Shown here one piece after another: positions 1 to 5,104 of a stretch of 5,404 nucleotides of DNA (its first letter is position 1; each line of letters begins with the position of its first letter). The DNA is taken from NCBI GenBank assembly GCA_036781505.1, contig DAIQAV010000165.1, positions 1-5,404 on the forward strand. The letters run 5' to 3'. Origin of the DNA: FEN-680 sp036781505 (GTDB lineage: Bacteria > Actinomycetota > Geothermincolia > Fen-727 > Anoxymicrobiaceae). Made by a program: the position numbers and the translations under genes. The notes beneath the pieces are model-generated. The model was not told where the DNA came from and did no database searches. It saw only the letters and a program-made list of their open reading frames with translations.

Positions 1-923
1 AGCTTGCGGTCGAACCAGATCTGGATGGACAGCGACGGGGCTAACTGGAAGTGCCACAGGTCGCGGAAGTACTCGAGGTCGTAGCAGTCGTCCGGCAGCA
101 GCCGCCGCAGCGAGTATGGGCTCATCGCCGAGACGTAGAGGTCGGCGGTCATCTTCTCGGAGCCGTCGACCGTGACGCTCTTGATCTGGCGGTCGGCGAC
201 ATCTATCGCGGTGACCGGCTTGCCCAGGGAGACCTCTCCCCCCTTGTCCTTTATGTAGGCCAGGCAGTTGTCCACCCATATCTCACCGAGCCCGCCGTTG
301 GCGAAGCCGATGCGAGAGTTCTTGGCCGAGACGAACATCTTGAGGAACCAGTTCAGCATGACCTTCGCGGATATCTCATAAGAGGGCGTGAACGTGAGGC
401 TGTTGATCGCCGGCTCCATCAGCGGCTTCATGGTCTGGGCGGCGCCGTAGCGCGCCATGAACGTCTCCATGCTGATCTCATCGAGCTCGTCGAGCCGGTG
501 CAGGTTGTTCATGATGCCGAAGCCCATCGGTATGGCCGCGGTCAGCAGCTTGTGGAACGGGATGCCGCGGAAGTCCTTGAGAAGGTAGCCCATCGCGTAG
601 CCGGCGTGGAGCGGCGCGGGGAGTTTGGCGAACTTGAGGCAGGCCATATCGCCGCGCGGCTGGGCGTAATAGAACGCCGAGTCCTTCCACACGATGTTGC
701 CGGCGATGCCCATCTTGTCGAAGAACGCCAGGAGGTTGACGTAGTAGGGCATGAACACGTGCAGGGCGTTGTCGATCATGTCGCCGTCTTCATCGAGCCA
801 GGAGGACGCGCGGCCCCCGAAGATCTCGTCCGCCTCGATGAGCTGGACCTCGTAGTTCAGGTCCAGCAGGTTGATCGCGGTGGCCAGCCCGCTCATTCCC
901 CCACCCATGACCAGTGCCTTCAT
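1..923 (-). CDS. FAD-dependent oxidoreductase, carotenoid-desaturase/HpnE-like, C-terminus cut by window edge
   Basis: The gene starts with ATG at 923 and is open to base 1, giving 307 residues and no stop, so the C-terminal part is missing. Residues 3-31 form the first beta-alpha-beta unit of a Rossmann FAD-binding fold: GGGMSGLATA at 7-16, then an acidic residue (E30) at the end of strand 2, followed by GGRAS at 36-40. The DNALHVFMPYY stretch at 51-61, the ANGGLGEIW stretch at 208-216, SAMSPYSLRRLLP at 265-277 and the IQIWFDR stretch at 300-306 match the layout of zeta-carotene/phytoene desaturases and hydroxysqualene dehydroxylase (HpnE), part of the flavin amine-oxidase superfamily. Such enzymes oxidise or desaturate isoprenoids and other hydrophobic substrates, often at the membrane; the substrate here is unknown. 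No phytoene or squalene synthase gene is visible nearby. The start is supported by AAGGAGGGG at 927-935, with GGAGG five bases before the ATG. It is transcribed divergently from the COG1751-like gene. Confidence 0.85.
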   Translation of the reverse strand, partial: MKALVMGGGMSGLATAINLLDLNYEVQLIEADEIFGGRASSWLDEDGDMIDNALHVFMPYYVNLLAFFDKMGIAGNIVWKDSAFYYAQPRGDMACLKFAKLPAPLHAGYAMGYLLKDFRGIPFHKLLTAAIPMGFGIMNNLHRLDELDEISMETFMARYGAAQTMKPLMEPAINSLTFTPSYEISAKVMLNWFLKMFVSAKNSRIGFANGGLGEIWVDNCLAYIKDKGGEVSLGKPVTAIDVADRQIKSVTVDGSEKMTADLYVSAMSPYSLRRLLPDDCYDLEYFRDLWHFQLAPSLSIQIWFDRK

Positions 924-1142
924 CGTCCCCTCCTTGGCGTGCAATGTCATGCGAATCGCTCTCCGTGAAAGTATATTCCATGCCGGACAGTCAATGGAAC
1001 CGGCTGGTCAAAACAGGATTCCGATGACGCGCGCGAGCTCTTTGCGATAGATTGATAGCGGCAGACACCCTTGTTGATGAGAGTTGAGGATATCGTCTGT
1101 TATCGTGGATAAGATACTGGTCGCGTGAGACGGGAGGGCCGG
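924..1142. promoter_or_regulatory. Divergent intergenic region, likely promoters for both flanking genes
   Basis: These 219 bases separate two divergently transcribed genes, so each gene's promoter should lie here. On the minus strand a good -10-like hexamer TATACT (970-975) lies about 47 bases before the oxidoreductase start, but the nearest -35-like TTGACT (989-994) is only 13 bases away, which is too short for a standard sigma-70 site. On the plus strand there are several weak candidates, including TTGATG (1074-1079) and TTGAGG (1085-1090) ahead of the AT-richer stretch 1091-1118. The near-repeats TATCGTCTGT and TATCGTGGAT (1091-1110) are adjacent. No open reading frame here looks like a real gene. 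The regulatory role follows from gene orientation; the individual hexamers are weak. Confidence 0.4.
1132..1138 (+). promoter_or_regulatory. Ribosome-binding site that decides the start of the COG1751-like gene
   Basis: GGGAGGG ends four bases before ATG 1143. It lies inside the reading frame that would be used if translation began at GTG 1125, so it argues for the ATG and a 240-residue product instead of 246. Confidence 0.75.
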
Positions 1143-1865
1143 ATGGCAACGGGCACCGAGAAATGGATCCGCTATTTCGAGCGGCCGGGGCCGGTCAACA
1201 CTGACGAGACTCTGCAGTGCTGCAAGCGCAGGGCGCAGGAGTCGGGGCTGAACACCGTCGTCATCGCCAGCCTCAGGGGTGATAGCGCGTCGCGGGCTCT
1301 TGAAGTATTCGGCGGCACCGGGCTGAAAATAGTAGCGGTCACGATACCGCCGGGCGCGTTCTGGGTGGTGGACTCACTCAACAACGATATCTGGAAGGAC
1401 GTCGCCGAGTTCAGGGCACAGAAGGCCGAGTGGGAGAAGGCCGGTATCGACCGGGTTCGCATGGATATGGACGATATCGCGGTGGCGCGCCTCACTGGCG
1501 CCGGCGTGACGGTCGTGCGCGGGACCATCCCCTTCTACGGCATCGGCACTTCCCTGACCGCGCGGTTCAAGGGCATGAACTACGAGCAGTACTTCACCGA
1601 GGCCCTGCGCCTGCTGTCGGGCGGGGCCATTGTCTGCATAGAGGTCGCGATAATGGCGGCCGACGCCGGCGCAATTCCGGCAGGCGAGGAGGTCGTGGTA
1701 GCCGCCGGGACCTCGATGGGCCTGGATACCGCGCTGGTGATCAGGCCGTCCACCAGCCTGGCGTTCGCGGACCCGGAGAGCGGCCTGGAGATCCGCGAGG
1801 TTATCGCGATGCCGCGTTCAAAGCCGAAGTATTCGCCCGAGGGTGTCGGCGAGGAGTACCGGTAA
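1143..1865 (+). CDS. Pyruvate kinase alpha/beta (C-terminal)-domain-like protein, COG1751/AF0103-type, function unknown
   Basis: This is a 240-residue protein of the family typified by Archaeoglobus AF0103, which has the fold of the pyruvate kinase C-terminal domain without the catalytic barrel. Family hallmarks, from memory of the family, are all present: YFERPGPVNTDETL at 11-24, the VVIAS strand at 39-43, the IEVAIMAADAGAIP stretch at 166-179, a glycine-rich GTSMGLDTALVIRP at 189-202, and a C-terminal EIREVIAMPRSK at 216-227. It is cytosolic, with no signal peptide or membrane segment. I know of no established reaction; a small-molecule or nucleotide-binding role has been guessed from the fold. 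It is longer than the roughly 200-residue archaeal homologues, apparently because of extra sequence around 70-105 and a short C-terminal tail. ATG 1143 is preferred over the in-frame GTG at 1125 because GGAGG (1133-1137) lies five bases before the ATG and nothing similar precedes the GTG. It stands alone on the plus strand, its stop 18 bases from the stop of the convergent SCP2 gene. Confidence 0.88.
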   Translation: MATGTEKWIRYFERPGPVNTDETLQCCKRRAQESGLNTVVIASLRGDSASRALEVFGGTGLKIVAVTIPPGAFWVVDSLNNDIWKDVAEFRAQKAEWEKAGIDRVRMDMDDIAVARLTGAGVTVVRGTIPFYGIGTSLTARFKGMNYEQYFTEALRLLSGGAIVCIEVAIMAADAGAIPAGEEVVVAAGTSMGLDTALVIRPSTSLAFADPESGLEIREVIAMPRSKPKYSPEGVGEEYR

Positions 1866-1883
1866 TCCGGGGAAATGCCGGGG

Positions 1884-2324
1884 CTACTTCTTGTGTAACA
1901 CCTTATCCTCGTACCCCATCTCCTCGAGAACGACCGGGAACGTCGCGAAGGCCGGGCGCACAACAGGCAGCAGTCTCAGCATCGCGGTGATCTTGCCACC
2001 CTGCTTAACCTTGCCCCGACTGACCGCGGCCACGGGATTCTCGAACCCGTGCCAGAAGGAGTGTGAGAAATCCGCCGCCTGCTTGGACCAGACGTCCTCC
2101 TTGATGTCACACGGGCCGAGGTAGTAGTTGCCGAAGTAGCCGGGTTTGGTCGGCGGGTTCTTCAGGTCAATGGTCACCTCGGCATCCGGGTCGGTGTAGA
2201 TGAAACGTATGATTATGCCGGACTTGCTCATCTTCGGCCCTATCTTGGGGTCGGTGAGTATCTTCTCCATGAAGTGTCCATAGATCTCGTAGAGCTGGTC
2301 AGCGTCATCGTAGTACTCGCCCAT
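1884..2324 (-). CDS. SCP2 sterol-binding domain protein
   Basis: This is a single-domain protein of 146 residues, close to the usual size for a stand-alone SCP2 domain. SCP2 folds form a hydrophobic tunnel that binds sterols, fatty acids or acyl-CoAs; they are carriers, not enzymes. Visible features are a helical N-terminus (about 5-25), the strand IIIRFIYTDPDAEVTIDL (37-54), a loop rich in Gly, Pro and Tyr (56-72), the helix of KEDVWSKQAADF (75-86), and the family signature GKVKQGGKITAMLRLLPVV at 104-122, which corresponds to the 'G-K-x-x-G-x-x-x-x-A-x-x-L' end of the domain. There is no signal peptide, so it should be cytosolic. The start ATG 2324 is set by GGGGAGG (2331-2337), six bases upstream; the same frame remains open further upstream but there overlaps the acyl-CoA dehydrogenase. 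It lies 59 bases downstream of that dehydrogenase and probably shares its transcript, suggesting delivery of a hydrophobic CoA ester (inference). Confidence 0.85.
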   Translation of the reverse strand: MGEYYDDADQLYEIYGHFMEKILTDPKIGPKMSKSGIIIRFIYTDPDAEVTIDLKNPPTKPGYFGNYYLGPCDIKEDVWSKQAADFSHSFWHGFENPVAAVSRGKVKQGGKITAMLRLLPVVRPAFATFPVVLEEMGYEDKVLHKK

Positions 2325-2330
2325 TGCGTG

Positions 2331-2337
2331 CCTCCCC
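2331..2337 (-). promoter_or_regulatory. Ribosome-binding site of the SCP2 gene
   Basis: On the minus strand GGGGAGG lies six bases before ATG 2324. It fixes the start of the SCP2 protein within a much longer open frame that continues to about 2822 over the acyl-CoA dehydrogenase gene. Confidence 0.75.
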
Positions 2338-2350
2338 TGGTTGAAGATAT

Positions 2351-2381
2351 TTCGTTGCCGGCCGGACGCCGGCGCTACGAA
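2351..2381. repeat. GC-rich interrupted palindrome just after the acyl-CoA dehydrogenase gene
   Basis: The arms TTCGT/ACGAA (2351-2355 with 2377-2381) and GCCGGC/GCCGGC (2357-2362 with 2368-2373) can form an 11-bp stem with a 1-by-3 internal bulge and a five-base loop. It begins two bases beyond the dehydrogenase stop codon and ends before the SCP2 ribosome-binding site. There is no T-run on the minus-strand 3' side, so it is not a standard intrinsic terminator. The minus-strand wording GTAGCGCCGGCGTCC resembles a type of interspersed palindromic repeat I recall from intergenic regions of environmental bacteria; whether it is repeated in this genome cannot be seen here. It could protect or process the mRNA between the two genes. 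Confidence 0.6.
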
Positions 2382-2383
2382 TC

Positions 2384-3550
2384 CTATTTCCCTTTTCTCT
2401 GGTCGAAGCGCCTGCCGAAAAGCATGCTTGCCATGGTCGTCCTCAGCATCGACGTCGTCCCGCCCGCGACCCACCAGGCCCTGGCATCGCGCACCATGCG
2501 CTCGACCGGGAACTCGCGCGAGTAGCCGTAGCCCCCGAACACCTGCGCCGCGTCGCTGGTGACCTCGACCACCATCTCGTTCGCGAAGCACTTGGCCATC
2601 GATGCCTCGTAGATGGACGGCAGGCCCCCGCCGGCGCCGCTCGCCGCGCGATAGACCAGCAGGCGCGCCGCGTCGAGCTTCATGGCCATGTCCGCGACCT
2701 TGAACTGGATATCCTGGAACTCGCAGATGGGCCTGCCGAAGCACTGCCTCTGCATCGCGTAGGTGCGGGCCTCCTCCAGCGCGCCGCCCGCCACGCCCAG
2801 GCACATCGCGGCGTTGCCGCAACGCTCGATGTCGAAGGTCGTCATAAGGTTCTTGAACTCGCCCGCCTTTAGTACGACGTTCTCCTTGGGGATTCGCACG
2901 TCCTCGAATATAAGGTCGCAGGACGGCATCCCGCGCAGGCCCATCAGGTCCTCCTGGGGTCCGAAGCTGAAGCCGGGCATGCCTTTCTCGGCCAGGACCG
3001 CGCCGATCCCCTTGTAGCCGGTGATGTCGCCAAAGCGCGTATAGACGAGATAGTGGCTCGCCTCTCCCCCGCCGGTGATGAAGACCTTACGACCGTTGAG
3101 GATGTAATCGTCGCCGTCTTCGACCACCGTCGTGCAAAGGTTGGTGAGGTCGCAGCCCGCCTCGGGCTCCGTCATGCAGACGGAGACGCTCATCTCGCCG
3201 GCCACGACCCGGCGCACGATCCGGTCGCGCTGCTCAGGGGTCCCGAACAGGTCGATCACACGGACCGGCCCGACGTTGGACTCGAATACGGGCCCCGCGA
3301 TCATCGGGCCGAACTTCGCGAGCTCCTCGATGGCGAGAACAGCGGTGAGCGCCCCCTGCCCCTGGCCGCCGTACTCGGTCGAGAGCGTCATGCCCAGAAG
3401 CCCGAGGTCGGCGTACTTGGGGAGCAGCTCCCAGGGGAATTCACCGGTCTTATCGATTCGCTGCGCGAGCTCCTTGAAGTTTTCCTTCTCGCCCATCTCG
3501 CGCAGCGTGCTCACAAGCATCTGCTGTTCCTCGGTCAGGTTGAAGTCCAC
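2384..3550 (-). CDS. Acyl-CoA dehydrogenase, with Glu at the isovaleryl/long-chain-type catalytic position
   Basis: This flavoenzyme family oxidises acyl-CoA to 2,3-enoyl-CoA using FAD and passes electrons to ETF. Numbering here is from the upstream ATG 3571 (395 residues); the preferred start, GTG at residue 8, gives 388 residues, which is typical. The domains in order are an N-terminal helical domain (about 8-125), a middle beta domain with the flavin-contacting TEPEAGCDL (134-142) and FITGG (164-168), and a C-terminal helical domain with RQCFGRPICEFQ (275-286) and the signature GGYGYSREFPVERMVRDA (346-363). The catalytic Glu of MCAD/SCAD, normally in 'YEGT', is Gly370 here (VAGGT), while FDIER (246-250) puts Glu249 where isovaleryl-CoA and long-chain dehydrogenases have their base, so the enzyme is probably active with the relocated base. 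GTG is favoured because the family usually opens 'M-D-F-x-L-T-E-E-Q', AAAGGGG lies five bases upstream, and ATG 3571 abuts a palindrome and lacks a ribosome-binding site. Substrate unknown. Confidence 0.9.
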   Translation of the reverse strand: MDFNLTEEQQMLVSTLREMGEKENFKELAQRIDKTGEFPWELLPKYADLGLLGMTLSTEYGGQGQGALTAVLAIEELAKFGPMIAGPVFESNVGPVRVIDLFGTPEQRDRIVRRVVAGEMSVSVCMTEPEAGCDLTNLCTTVVEDGDDYILNGRKVFITGGGEASHYLVYTRFGDITGYKGIGAVLAEKGMPGFSFGPQEDLMGLRGMPSCDLIFEDVRIPKENVVLKAGEFKNLMTTFDIERCGNAAMCLGVAGGALEEARTYAMQRQCFGRPICEFQDIQFKVADMAMKLDAARLLVYRAASGAGGGLPSIYEASMAKCFANEMVVEVTSDAAQVFGGYGYSREFPVERMVRDARAWWVAGGTTSMLRTTMASMLFGRRFDQRKGK

Positions 3551-3571
3551 TTCGGCCCCTTTCTCTATCAT

Positions 3572-3602
3572 GCAAGTTTTGGGGTCAGACCCCTAAACTT
3601 GC
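3572..3602. repeat. 31-base near-perfect palindrome upstream of the acyl-CoA dehydrogenase
   Basis: The arms GCAAGTTT (3572-3579) and AAACTTGC (3595-3602) and the inner arms GGGGTC (3581-3586) and GACCCC (3588-3593) pair around the single central base A3587, with only one mismatch (T3580/T3594). The core GGGGTC-A-GACCCC flanked by AAGTTT-like arms resembles dispersed REP-type palindromes, of the kind mobilised by RAYT (TnpA-REP) transposases, as I recall them from environmental bacterial genomes. No transposase is present in this window. It sits 21 bases before the preferred GTG start, so in mRNA it would form a strong hairpin in the leader of the dehydrogenase gene. Confidence 0.75.
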
Positions 3603-3632
3603 GTTTCTACCTTTTCGCCCCATACCGGCGCC

Positions 3633-3655
3633 AAGCCCGCGAAGCCCGCGAAGCC
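3633..3655. repeat. Short tandem repeat, 9-base unit AAGCCCGCG, about 2.6 copies
   Basis: Two exact copies of AAGCCCGCG (3633-3641 and 3642-3650) are followed by a partial copy AAGCC (3651-3655). It lies in the noncoding spacer between MmgE/PrpD and the acyl-CoA dehydrogenase. The last copies also provide the left arm of the neighbouring hairpin. Confidence 0.65.
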
Positions 3656-3674
3656 ATATGTCAGGCTTAGCGGG
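3645..3674. repeat. Imperfect inverted repeat in the MmgE/PrpD-to-dehydrogenase spacer
   Basis: CCCGC (3645-3649) pairs with GCGGG (3670-3674) and AAGCC (3651-3655) with GGCTT (3664-3668), with one mismatch between the two segments and an eight-base loop. It lies about 50 bases downstream of the MmgE/PrpD stop codon. No T-run follows on the minus strand, so if it ends or stabilises the upstream transcript it is not as a standard intrinsic terminator. Confidence 0.5.
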
Positions 3675-3679
3675 ACAAA

Positions 3680-3708
3680 GCTATGCATGCGAATCTAACG
3701 CCTTTCAA
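3680..3708 (-). promoter_or_regulatory. Weak candidate promoter for the acyl-CoA dehydrogenase-SCP2 pair
   Basis: On the minus strand TTGAAA (3703-3708, five of six bases of the sigma-70 -35 consensus) is followed after 17 bases by CATAGC (3680-3685), which matches the -10 consensus at only three positions. The placement, just after the MmgE/PrpD gene and before the palindrome-bearing leader, would suit a second promoter in the cluster. The evidence is weak. Confidence 0.2.
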
Positions 3709-3722
3709 TGCTTGCGTAATCG

Positions 3723-5093
3723 TTATAAAAGCTCTGTCAGCTCCGTTATGTCCTCGATATCCTCCAGGTCCATGACCATGCTGATCACGGTCTCTATGCG
3801 CTCCGGATCTTCAGCGCCCCCGAAGCGCCTTACCTTCCCGGCGATATCGTCCTCTTCCATCGGGTCTCGCGGGTCGCCCTTGGGAACGTCGACCTGCCTG
3901 GTGAGCACGCGCCCGTCCCCGAGCGTTATCGATACGCGGCTCGGGGTCTTGTCCGGGTACATTCCATTGAGGGCATCATCGATCCCGACCGTCACCACGT
4001 CGGCCAGCCGCCTTATATCGTCGGAGCCGATGCGCTCGGCGGTCAGTTGCCCCGGCCCCATCTCGCCGTCGAGCAGGCAGGCGGATACCACATAGGGGAT
4101 CGAAAACTGGGCCGACACGAAGCTCCCGTTTTCCGGAACGCCCTTGCCGGTGGCGATGTTGGCGACGGTGTATGTCTGCACGCTTACCGACTTAACGTCC
4201 CCGGCGCCGAAGCCGTGCTCTCCCAGGAGCTCGAGCGTCGCCTGGGCGGCGCCGTGCGTGTGCCTGCAGGATGTGAACGGCTTGAAGTAGACATCCATGA
4301 TCGAGTAGGAGTCACCAAGCCCATCGGTTATCCTCTCGAGCACGGGGTCCACGTTGTTCAGCGTGATCTTGGTAAAGCCGCCACCCAGTTCCGAGCCCTC
4401 CAGCACCCTGTCGTGCCCGGTGATCCCTTGCGCCGCGAGCCCGGCGGCGGTCACACCGGCGCTTGCCGCCTGACCGCCCTGCACGATCTTGACGGTGCAG
4501 CCCGCCATGAGGTCCTCGGCCATGGATATGGGGGTCATGTACCCCGCGCACCCAAGAGCGTTGAGCAACCCGGTCTCGTCAAGGTCCATCATCTTGCCGG
4601 CGGCGATCGCCGCCCCGAAAGTCCCGCAGGCGCCCGTCGGAAGGAAGCCGGAGAGCGTAAGGAACGGATGGACAGATGCCGCGACCCTGTCGGCCGCCTC
4701 GTAGCCCGCCACCAGCGCCTCGATCAGGTCGGCGCCCCCGCACTGGTACACCTCTCCCATGGCAAGCGCCGCCGGAGTCACCGCCGAGACGGGATGGTTG
4801 CCGCCGAACCGCACGCCGTCCTGCGCCTCGATGGCCTCGGCCAGCACGCCGTTGAGGAACGCCGCGTTCTGTGGTGTCGTCTTGAAGCCCGAAGCCAGCA
4901 CGGTGGACTTACCTTCGCCTCCCATCGCCTTGATGTAGGAGACCACGTCGCGCACGGCTTGCAGTCGCAGCGAGCCGAAGACGTTCGCGATGTAATCAAG
5001 AAGGCAAAGCTTGGCCTTGCTGACGACCTCCTTCGGCAGGTCGTCGATAGAGACCCTGCTGCAGAATGCGGCAAGCTTTTTCGTCTCGTCCAA
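3723..5093 (-). CDS. MmgE/PrpD family protein
   Basis: At 456 residues it has the family's usual length. The MmgE/PrpD fold has a mostly helical domain built from the N- and C-terminal parts and a smaller alpha/beta domain. Members include 2-methylcitrate dehydratase, cis-aconitate decarboxylase and iminodisuccinate epimerase; all act on small carboxylic acids. Visible family blocks are an N-terminal helix pair ending CLLDYIANVFG (30-40), AEAIEAQDGVRFGGNHP (85-101) with Asp93 and His100 in the active-site region, VKIVQGGQAASAGVTAA (201-217) with Lys204, YFKPFTSCRHTHGA (269-282), QFSIPYVV (329-336) and PKGDPRDPM (404-412). The start is TTG, supported by AGGAGG five bases upstream; no ATG occurs before residue 57. 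The upstream CoA-transferase stop overlaps that ribosome-binding site, implying translational coupling. The C-terminus is unusually acidic (442-454). The substrate cannot be assigned; a (de)hydratase or related step on an acid handled by its neighbours is inferred. Confidence 0.92.
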   Translation of the reverse strand: MDETKKLAAFCSRVSIDDLPKEVVSKAKLCLLDYIANVFGSLRLQAVRDVVSYIKAMGGEGKSTVLASGFKTTPQNAAFLNGVLAEAIEAQDGVRFGGNHPVSAVTPAALAMGEVYQCGGADLIEALVAGYEAADRVAASVHPFLTLSGFLPTGACGTFGAAIAAGKMMDLDETGLLNALGCAGYMTPISMAEDLMAGCTVKIVQGGQAASAGVTAAGLAAQGITGHDRVLEGSELGGGFTKITLNNVDPVLERITDGLGDSYSIMDVYFKPFTSCRHTHGAAQATLELLGEHGFGAGDVKSVSVQTYTVANIATGKGVPENGSFVSAQFSIPYVVSACLLDGEMGPGQLTAERIGSDDIRRLADVVTVGIDDALNGMYPDKTPSRVSITLGDGRVLTRQVDVPKGDPRDPMEEDDIAGKVRRFGGAEDPERIETVISMVMDLEDIEDITELTELL

Positions 5094-5098
5094 GCAAG

Positions 5099-5104
5099 CC
5101 TCCT
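5099..5104 (-). promoter_or_regulatory. Ribosome-binding site of the TTG-started MmgE/PrpD gene, overlapping the upstream stop
   Basis: AGGAGG on the minus strand ends five bases before TTG 5093. Its first two bases are also the last two of the TAG stop codon (5103-5105) of the CoA-transferase gene. This decides the non-ATG start and suggests that ribosomes finishing the first gene can begin the second. Confidence 0.8.

Noticed and set aside
51..968. A 305-codon open frame on the plus strand opposite the FAD oxidoreductase.
   Set aside because: It is antisense to a gene with clear Rossmann and desaturase motifs and a good ribosome-binding site. Its composition (rich in Arg, Val, Glu, His, Leu) is that expected from the complement of a GC-rich gene, and it shows no family motif.
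970..994. A full sigma-70 promoter made of TTGACT and TATACT on the minus strand upstream of the FAD oxidoreductase.
   Set aside because: The hexamers are only 13 bases apart, shorter than the 16-18 needed. The TATACT alone may still be a -10 element, as noted for the intergenic region.
1863..1888. A possible bidirectional terminator between the two convergent genes.
   Set aside because: Only a four-base CCGG stem with a seven-base loop can be formed and there is no T-run on either strand, so no terminator can be supported.
1430..1990. A 186-codon plus-strand frame overlapping the COG1751-like gene.
   Set aside because: It is rich in Arg and Gly and is a frame-shifted reading of a gene with well-conserved motifs.
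2325..2822. Upstream extension of the SCP2 reading frame to a possible 312-residue fusion protein.
   Set aside because: The extra part overlaps the conserved C-terminal half of the acyl-CoA dehydrogenase in another frame and is low-complexity (Arg/Gly-rich). A strong ribosome-binding site precedes ATG 2324.
2384..3571. The acyl-CoA dehydrogenase as a catalytically dead paralogue because Gly replaces the 'YEGT' Glu.
   Set aside because: Glu249 occupies the alternative base position known in isovaleryl-CoA and long-chain dehydrogenases, and the flavin-contact and signature regions are intact, so loss of activity is not the best explanation.
3053..3670. A 205-codon plus-strand frame opposite the 5' half of the acyl-CoA dehydrogenase.
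   Set aside because: It is antisense to a confidently identified gene, with no recognisable domain and a composition typical of complementary-strand frames.
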